Of a DNA stretch of 10,195 bases, positions 5,110-10,195 are shown one piece after another (within the stretch, counting starts at the first letter, position 1; every line of letters starts with the position of its first letter). The notes under the pieces were generated by a model. It was not told where the DNA came from. It searched no databases and saw only the letters and a program-made list of their open reading frames with translations. The position numbers and the translations under genes are program-made. Where the stretch lies: NCBI GenBank assembly GCA_035294225.1, contig DATGLH010000034.1:1-10195 (forward strand). Direction: 5' to 3'. Source of the stretch: Trebonia sp035294225. GTDB lineage: Bacteria; Actinomycetota; Actinomycetes; Streptosporangiales; Streptosporangiaceae.

Positions 5110-7271
5110 CCGGTCCCTCCAGGTCTGCTCTCGCCCTTACCGTCGTTCAGCCACTGGCGGATCCACCGCGCCACGGACGTCAGCACCAGCACCCCGAGCG
5201 CCGCGCCGATGAGCACGAGCAGCGCCTGTCCGTACCGCGTTGCCTGGACGCTCAGCGACTCCGTGGCTCCCTTCCAGGTCAGCGGCGACCCGTCCTTAGT
5301 TGCCAACTGTAGCTGCACCAGCGTGGTCCCGATGGCGGTGGAGTGCAGCTGTATCCGCACGGTGCCGGTTTTCCTCGCCTGGACCGTGAGGAGCTGACCG
5401 GAGTTGCCCACCGACAGCGCGTTGCCTATCGGCGTTGCCAGCACCTTGACCTGGACCGCCTGCTGGCCGAGGTTCGTCACCGACACCGGGGTATACCCCG
5501 AGGCCCCGCCAAGCAGCACCTTCTTGCCCGCGATGATCGTCACTTTCTGCTCGGCGTCGCTCAGGTAGTCGGTGAGCCGGGCCAGCGCCTGCTCGCCGCC
5601 CGCCGGATCGGTGCGCCAGGCGGCGGACGTGGTGGCGGCGACCGCCGCGTCGAGCGACGCGAGCAGCCCCGCGCCCGGCTGGTAGAGCAGGTCCTTGTAC
5701 AGCGCGACGCCGGCGTCGGCCGCGCTGACCTGGTCCAGGTACCTGTCGCCCAGTTCGGCGCCGCTGATCTGCTTCCCCGGCAGGGACTCCCGCACCTTCA
5801 GCTGGCCGGCGGCCGCGGCGAGGCTGGACAGGCCCACCTCGCGCAGCCACGGCGCCTCGTAGGTCAGCGAGAGGAGCTTCGCGGCTTCCGCCGCCGACGG
5901 GTCCCAGCGCCGCGGCGGGGCGATGACGATCGAGCGCTGCACGGATGGCGCCTCGGCGGCGATCATCGCGGTCTGGGCGAGGAAGTCCTGCTCGGCGTCG
6001 AACTGGGCCGCGGTCGGCGAGGCGGCGGACGCCGACCCGAGGATCGCGGTCAGCCCGGAGTCGGCGAGCAGCACCCTCATCGTGCTGCCGATGCCGGTGG
6101 TGACCTTGCCAAGGGCGTTGTCGTAACGGCCGTCGGTGGAGGGCAGCTCCCCGCTGTTGAGGATGACGGTGCCGATCCCGCCGTCGCTCGCGAGGCTGGT
6201 CAGCACGCTCGCGTCCGCGGTGCCGTCGGCCGGCCAGGCCACCGGAGCTGGACGGTCGCCGCCGCCTCCCGCCCCGTTTTTCCCGAACGTACCCGGCAGT
6301 ATCTTCTCGGCCACCGACTCCCCGAGCTGGTAGGCCGCCTTCAGGTTCGCGTCCAGGCCGGCATGGGCCAGCGCGGAGACGTCGGCGTCGGCGTAGGGCG
6401 TGAGGAACACCTCCTCGCCCGCCGTCCCGGTGCGCAGCGAGGACAGCCAGGCGCCGGCCGCGGCGCTGGGCGGCAGTCGGGCCGCGCCGGTGCACCCGCC
6501 CACCTTGTACCTGCGCGTCATCACGTTCGCGTCGGAAAGCAGCGCGGGATCGATCGCCCAGGTCAGATGGTCCTGCCGGGTCCACCGCACCCCCGCGGCG
6601 AGCAGCGCGGCGAGCCGGCCGCCGGGGCTGAGGCTGCCGGCCAGGGAGTTCGTGGCCAGCGTCTGGTCGCACGCGCCCTGCTGCGGCTGGTCGATCAGCG
6701 GCCAGACCCACGCCGTGTTCAGCGGCCTGGGCCTGCCGTTATCGGGCCAGAACGGCAGGAAGGTATGGTCGGTCGCCAGGTAGCTGGACGCCGCCGAAGA
6801 GGCCTCCACCTCCAGCGGGTAGACGCCGAACACGCTGTACTGGGCCTGGGCGGGGCTGAACGAGACCGTCCAGTGCACGGTCGCGCCCTCTGCCAGCGCT
6901 CCGCTCGCCGTGTACGGCGTGCCCTGCGCGAGAAGGTTGAAGTAGCTGCCCGAGGCCGCGAAGCTGTCCATGCCTGACCGGGTGCTGAACGGGCTCGGCG
7001 AGGTCAGCAGCTGGACGATGAGGCCCGCTATGGCGGAGCCTGTATGGTTAGTGAGCGTCCCGCGCACCGTGACGGTCGAGGCCGGAGTCGCGAAGTCGGG
7101 GCTCATCCCATCGATAGCGATGGCGAGCCGGTGTGAGGATGCCGCGTCCGTTCGGGATGATTGCTGGATTCCCTGGGCATGCGCCCGCACCGCCGGCGCG
7201 GCGAGAACCGCCCCGGCGGTGGCGAGGAAGACAGCGATCAGGGTACGAACGACGGTGCGCACGCTTTGCAT
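5106..7271 (-). CDS. Exported, C-terminally membrane-anchored DUF6049-type protein
   Basis: The 721 residues carry a Sec-type signal peptide (R5/R9, hydrophobic 10-25, likely cleavage near residue 33), a large extracytoplasmic region and one C-terminal transmembrane helix (about 681-700) followed by a basic cytoplasmic tail (RWIRQWLNDGKGESR). About 48-160 and 590-665 look like beta-sandwich domains; the middle (about 180-580) is an alpha/beta region with no catalytic motif I recognise. There are only two cysteines, C201 and C260, both outside the cell and able to pair. It corresponds by position to Rv3909, upstream of MviN in M. tuberculosis; I recall the family as DUF6049, function unknown. 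The 3' end overlaps the murJ start by four bases, so the two are co-translated and the protein probably works with lipid II export or wall assembly (inference). The ATG at 7271 has no clear ribosome-binding site; GTG at codon 4 is an alternative. Confidence 0.88.
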   Translation of the reverse strand: MQSVRTVVRTLIAVFLATAGAVLAAPAVRAHAQGIQQSSRTDAASSHRLAIAIDGMSPDFATPASTVTVRGTLTNHTGSAIAGLIVQLLTSPSPFSTRSGMDSFAASGSYFNLLAQGTPYTASGALAEGATVHWTVSFSPAQAQYSVFGVYPLEVEASSAASSYLATDHTFLPFWPDNGRPRPLNTAWVWPLIDQPQQGACDQTLATNSLAGSLSPGGRLAALLAAGVRWTRQDHLTWAIDPALLSDANVMTRRYKVGGCTGAARLPPSAAAGAWLSSLRTGTAGEEVFLTPYADADVSALAHAGLDANLKAAYQLGESVAEKILPGTFGKNGAGGGGDRPAPVAWPADGTADASVLTSLASDGGIGTVILNSGELPSTDGRYDNALGKVTTGIGSTMRVLLADSGLTAILGSASAASPTAAQFDAEQDFLAQTAMIAAEAPSVQRSIVIAPPRRWDPSAAEAAKLLSLTYEAPWLREVGLSSLAAAAGQLKVRESLPGKQISGAELGDRYLDQVSAADAGVALYKDLLYQPGAGLLASLDAAVAATTSAAWRTDPAGGEQALARLTDYLSDAEQKVTIIAGKKVLLGGASGYTPVSVTNLGQQAVQVKVLATPIGNALSVGNSGQLLTVQARKTGTVRIQLHSTAIGTTLVQLQLATKDGSPLTWKGATESLSVQATRYGQALLVLIGAALGVLVLTSVARWIRQWLNDGKGESRPGGTG

Positions 7272-7313
7272 GCTATGGCCGTTCGCTGGAAAGGAATGGG
7301 CTAGATACCCTCG
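7272..7313. promoter_or_regulatory. 42-bp divergent promoter region
   Basis: This is all the space between the start of the minus-strand envelope cluster and the plus-strand CCA enzyme. TAGATA at 7302-7307 lies at -12 to -7 relative to the CCA-enzyme ATG, where a -10 box for a leaderless transcript would sit. Its complement, TATCTA on the minus strand, would give a leader of about 24 nt before the DUF6049 gene. One element may serve as -10 in both directions. No convincing -35 is seen either way, and the plus-strand box departs from TANNNT at its last base. Confidence 0.4.
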
Positions 7314-8789
7314 ATGCCCGTGTCAGAATCCACCCTTCAGCCTAATCTCGATCAGCGTAAGGCAGCCGCGGAGCTGCTGCGCAGGCTGACGCCGTCCGCG
7401 GGCGAGCTCGGCAAGCTGTTCGCGAAGGCCGGGCATGAGCTGGCGCTCGTCGGCGGATCTGTGCGGGACGCGTTCCTCGGCAGCCGCCCCGGCGACCTCG
7501 ACCTGACCACCGACGCGGTGCCCGAACAGGTGCTGGCGATTACCAGGAAGTGGGCCGACAAGACCTGGACGGTGGGGATCGAGTTCGGCACGGTCGGCCT
7601 GCGCAAGGGCGAGGTCGTCTTCGAGATCACCACCTACCGCAGCGAGCAGTACGGCCCGCGCTCACGCAAGCCCGACGTGCGGTACGGCAGGTCGCTGGAG
7701 GAGGACCTCGTCCGGCGCGACTTCACGATCAACGCGATGGCCGCGCGGCTGCCCTCCTACGAGCTGGTCGACCCGTTCGGCGGCCTGGCCGCGCTGCGGG
7801 AGCGTGTGATCCGCACGCCGGCGCGGCCGGAGGACTCGTTCTCCGACGACCCCCTGCGCATCCTGCGCGCCGCCCGGTTCGCCGCCCGGCTCGGGTTCGC
7901 CGTCGCCGACGACGTGCTGGCGGCGATGGGCACGCAGGCCTCGCGCCTGGAGATCGTCTCCGCCGAGCGGATCGCCGACGAGCTGACCAAGCTCATGCTG
8001 ACACCGGACCCGGGCTACGGCATCGACCTGCTGGTGCGCACGGGAGTGGCGGACCGGGTACTGCCCGAGGTGCCCGCGCTGCGCATGGAGGTCGACGAGC
8101 ATCACCGGCACAAGGACGTCTACACGCACAGCCTGACGGTGCTGAAGCAGGCGATCGGCCTGGAGCCGAGGTACGGGCTCTCCGGCGACCTCGTGCTGCG
8201 GCTGGCCGCCATCCTGCACGACATCGGCAAGCCGAAGACCCGGACCCTGCTGCCCGGCGGGAAGGTCGCGTTCCATCACCACGAGGTGGTCGGCGCCAAG
8301 ATGGCGCGCAGGCGGCTGACCGAGCTGCGGTTCGGCAAGGAGGTCATCGCCGACGTCTCCCGGCTCATCGAGCTGCACCTGCGGTTCCACGGGTACGGCG
8401 CGGGCGAGTGGACCGACTCGGCGGTGCGGCGATACGTCCGCGACGCGGGGCCGCTGCTGACCAGGCTGCACGCGCTGACGCGGGCGGACTGCACGACGCG
8501 GAACGCGCGCAAGGCCGCGCGGCTGGCGGCCGCCTACGACGCGCTCGAAGCCCGCATCGACGTGCTGCGCGAGCAGGAGGAGCTGGACAAGATCCGCCCG
8601 GAGCTCGACGGGACGCAGATCATGTCCCTGCTCGGCCTCAAGCCGGGGCCGCTGGTCGGGAAGGCCTGGAACTACCTCCTCGAGCTGCGCCTCGAACAGG
8701 GCGAGCTCGGCCGGGAGCGGGTCACTGCCGAGCTGCTGCGGTGGGCAGAGCGCGAGGGGATCCGCCCCCCGTCGCCGTCCGGACCGTGA
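7314..8789 (+). CDS. cca: CCA tRNA nucleotidyltransferase with HD domain
   Basis: A class II CCA-adding enzyme of 491 residues that builds or repairs the 3' CCA of tRNAs from CTP and ATP without a template. The nucleotidyltransferase head has LVGGSVRD (45-52) and GDLDL (60-64), with D61 and D63 as metal ligands. RRDFTINAMA (134-143), SDDPLRILRAARF (177-189) and ERIADEL (218-224) give the nucleotide-selection and neck regions. An HD phosphohydrolase-type domain follows, with HHRHKDVYTHS (263-273), LHDIGK (301-306) and HHHEVVGAKMA (321-331). It corresponds to Rv3907c of M. tuberculosis, annotated pcnA there, likewise divergent from the MviN block. An in-frame TAG at 7302-7304 limits the start to ATG 7314 or GTG 7320. 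There is no spaced Shine-Dalgarno, so the mRNA may be leaderless. The last 68 bp overlap the convergent MFS gene. A poly(A) polymerase role is less likely for this actinobacterial family. Confidence 0.93.
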   Translation: MPVSESTLQPNLDQRKAAAELLRRLTPSAGELGKLFAKAGHELALVGGSVRDAFLGSRPGDLDLTTDAVPEQVLAITRKWADKTWTVGIEFGTVGLRKGEVVFEITTYRSEQYGPRSRKPDVRYGRSLEEDLVRRDFTINAMAARLPSYELVDPFGGLAALRERVIRTPARPEDSFSDDPLRILRAARFAARLGFAVADDVLAAMGTQASRLEIVSAERIADELTKLMLTPDPGYGIDLLVRTGVADRVLPEVPALRMEVDEHHRHKDVYTHSLTVLKQAIGLEPRYGLSGDLVLRLAAILHDIGKPKTRTLLPGGKVAFHHHEVVGAKMARRRLTELRFGKEVIADVSRLIELHLRFHGYGAGEWTDSAVRRYVRDAGPLLTRLHALTRADCTTRNARKAARLAAAYDALEARIDVLREQEELDKIRPELDGTQIMSLLGLKPGPLVGKAWNYLLELRLEQGELGRERVTAELLRWAEREGIRPPSPSGP

Positions 8790-10176
8790 GCGCGGCATAG
8801 CCCAGCCCGGCGGCCAGGTAGAGCGCGCCGACGACAAGCAGCAGCGGGTAGGACTTGCCGGTGTCCGGCATGAACGGGACGGCGATCGCCGGGCCGGCGA
8901 CGTAGGCGACGTTGTACAGCATGTCGTACAGCGAGAAGACCCGCCCCATGTAGCGGTCGTCCACCTCCTGCTGCACGGTGGTGTCCACGCAGATCTTCAC
9001 GCACTGCGCGGACAGGCCCATCACGAAGCCGAGCGCGAGAAAGGCGAGCTGGTTAAACGTCGGTCCCAGGGTGACGGTGGCGACCCCGCCGATGACGAGC
9101 CAGGCGGTGATCCAGATGTCCTTGGATGTCCGCTTGACGCCCGGCGGCGTTACCACCGCCGCCAGCCCGTAGCCGATCGCGGAGGTGACCACCAGCAGCG
9201 TCGCGTGGCCGAGCGCCCTATTGCCGTTGCCGCCGTGGTAGAAGTAGTTCCGGTACAGCAGCAACGCGGCGACGAGCAGCGTGCCGTACAGCGCGTGGTG
9301 CAGGCCGACCGCGCCGAGCGCGTAGGCTGCCTTCCTGCGCTGGCCAAGGTGCTTCAGGCCGTCGGTCAGCCCGCGGAGGACATCCCTGAGGTCGGAGGCG
9401 ACGCTCCAGGCCGGCCGCCGTCCCTGCTCCAGGCCGGCGCGGTCCGGCCCGAGCAGGTCGCGCGCCATCCGCAGGGCAAGCAGCCCGGCGGCCACGTAGC
9501 AGGCGCCGCCGAACCACAGCGTGGCGGCGGAGCCGGCCAGACCGCCGCCCGTGACGAGGTGGACGCCGAGGCCGACCACGCCGCCGACGAACCCGACGAT
9601 CGTGCCGGACGTGGGCGCGACGGCGTTCGCCGTCACCAGCTTGTCGCTTTGCACCACGTGCGGCGTGCCCGCGCTGATCGCCGACAGGAAGAACCGGTTC
9701 ACGCCGAGCACGGCCAGGGCGCTGACGTACAGCGGAATCCCGGTCTGGCCGGCCAGCACGACGAGCCCGGCGACGGCTACCATCGCGGCACGGATCAGCG
9801 CCCCCCAGACGATGATCTGGCGCCGTGACCAGTGGTCGATGAAGACCCCCGCGAACGGCCCGATCAGCGAGTACGGCAGGTAGAGCACCGTGAACGCGTA
9901 CACGGCGGCGACCGGGTCGGGGAACGTCTGCGCGCTGAAGAACGCGTAGGCGGCGAACCCGGCGTTGAACACGCCGTCCCCCGTCTGCGAGACCAGGCGG
10001 CTGGTGAACAGCTTGCGAAAGTCCCGTTCGGCCAGGACGACCCGCAGGTCGCTGACGAACGACGAGCGCCGGCCGTCATCCGGCGCGGACGCCGCCTCGG
10101 CGCGCGTTCCCCCGGTATCGTCCGGCTGTCCGGCACCGCTCGGTGCCAGGCTCCCGGGTTCCGGCCCTACGGACAC
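8722..10176 (-). CDS. Major facilitator superfamily exporter (MFS_3/EntS-like)
   Basis: The 484-residue membrane protein shows about 12 hydrophobic segments after a polar N-terminus of about 45 residues. SRLVSQTGDGVFNAGFAAYAF (59-79) and the motif A-like GPFAGVFIDHWSRRQ (106-120) in the first half, and DDRYMGRVFSLYDMLYN (406-422) in the second, are typical of the MFS_3 group that includes EntS and many drug or metabolite exporters. By family it is a proton-coupled cytoplasmic-membrane exporter; the substrate cannot be told. The start is GTG 10176: a TAA lies in frame three codons upstream (separated by GCT GGA CAA), so no earlier start is possible. No Shine-Dalgarno is present, but a -10 box is placed for a leaderless mRNA. 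It converges on the CCA enzyme and overlaps it; I see no functional link to that gene. Confidence 0.9.
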   Translation of the reverse strand: MSVGPEPGSLAPSGAGQPDDTGGTRAEAASAPDDGRRSSFVSDLRVVLAERDFRKLFTSRLVSQTGDGVFNAGFAAYAFFSAQTFPDPVAAVYAFTVLYLPYSLIGPFAGVFIDHWSRRQIIVWGALIRAAMVAVAGLVVLAGQTGIPLYVSALAVLGVNRFFLSAISAGTPHVVQSDKLVTANAVAPTSGTIVGFVGGVVGLGVHLVTGGGLAGSAATLWFGGACYVAAGLLALRMARDLLGPDRAGLEQGRRPAWSVASDLRDVLRGLTDGLKHLGQRRKAAYALGAVGLHHALYGTLLVAALLLYRNYFYHGGNGNRALGHATLLVVTSAIGYGLAAVVTPPGVKRTSKDIWITAWLVIGGVATVTLGPTFNQLAFLALGFVMGLSAQCVKICVDTTVQQEVDDRYMGRVFSLYDMLYNVAYVAGPAIAVPFMPDTGKSYPLLLVVGALYLAAGLGYAALTVRTATGGGSPRALPTAAARQ

Positions 10177-10188
10177 TTGTCCAGCTTA
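10176..10188 (-). promoter_or_regulatory. -10 box for a leaderless MFS transcript
   Basis: TAAGCT (10188-10183, minus strand) fits the TANNNT -10 pattern and lies exactly at -12 to -7 relative to the GTG start at 10176, which puts the predicted +1 on the first base of the start codon. Together with the absence of a ribosome-binding site and the in-frame TAA inside the box, this points to leaderless translation. The -35 region falls outside the window. Confidence 0.5.
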
Positions 10189-10195
10189 GTGCGGC

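Noticed and set aside
4147..5397. Long plus-strand frame of 416 codons across murJ
   Set aside because: Antisense shadow of murJ; the product is Arg/Gly/His-rich low complexity, and the minus-strand frame encodes a clear MurJ.
5343..6977. Plus-strand frame of 544 codons opposite the DUF6049 gene
   Set aside because: High-GC antisense frame with Arg/Gly-rich product and no domain; the minus-strand frame has a signal peptide, TM helix and a coupled murJ.
7662..8837. Minus-strand frame of 391 codons opposite the CCA enzyme
   Set aside because: The plus strand carries all CCA-enzyme motifs; this frame is composition-driven.
1..10195. tRNA/rRNA genes, CRISPR repeats, insertion sequences, prophage genes
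   Set aside because: No regularly spaced direct repeats, transposase motifs or RNA-gene sequence were seen; nearly all bases are explained by conserved chromosomal genes.

Overview
The window is very GC-rich DNA with the gene vocabulary of a high-GC actinobacterium, probably a filamentous actinomycete (Streptosporangiales- or Streptomyces-like). I cannot fix the genus from sequence alone. The gene set corresponds to the conserved actinobacterial block known in Mycobacterium tuberculosis as pcnA - (mutT4) - Rv3909 - Rv3910 (MviN/MurJ) - sigM - rsmA (anti-SigM). That block links lipid II flipping, a pseudokinase and an ECF sigma factor, and lies near the thioredoxin genes.

Layout: most of the window, from 7271 down to 1, is one minus-strand cluster. 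In transcription order it holds an exported, C-terminally anchored protein of the DUF6049 type (7271-5106), the lipid II flippase MurJ with a 200-residue proline-rich cytoplasmic extension (5109-2854), a 244-bp gap, a membrane pseudokinase with an extracytoplasmic discoidin-like domain (2609-1008), an ECF sigma factor of the SigM type (991-233), and the start of its zinc-binding anti-sigma factor (236-1, running off the window). DUF6049/murJ and sigM/anti-sigma are joined by ATGA stop-start overlaps. On the plus strand, divergent from DUF6049 across only 42 bp, is the actinobacterial CCA tRNA nucleotidyltransferase (7314-8789). Its 3' end overlaps by 68 bp the 3' end of a convergent MFS exporter on the minus strand (10176-8722).

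How it may work: in M. tuberculosis the flippase and pseudokinase domains form one polypeptide that recruits the FHA protein FhaA after PknB phosphorylation. Here they are separate genes, and the gap between them carries regulatory-looking sequence: an ECF-type promoter candidate (GGAAC-N18-CGTC), a TATAAC -10 candidate, three inverted repeats, and a 31-codon ORF whose stop overlaps the pseudokinase start. My inference is that pseudokinase-sigM-anti-sigma can be expressed apart from murJ, possibly under SigM itself, so the outward-facing pseudokinase may belong to a cell-envelope sensing circuit. MurJ carries three copies of an RPTFTPR motif in its disordered N-terminus, possible phospho-threonine docking sites.

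The core genes belong to known families, and the block is recognisable. The parts I consider least described are the murJ/pseudokinase intergenic region with its small ORF, the RPTFTPR repeats, and the leaderless-type starts of the CCA enzyme and MFS genes. I saw no tRNA, rRNA, CRISPR array, insertion sequence or phage gene.
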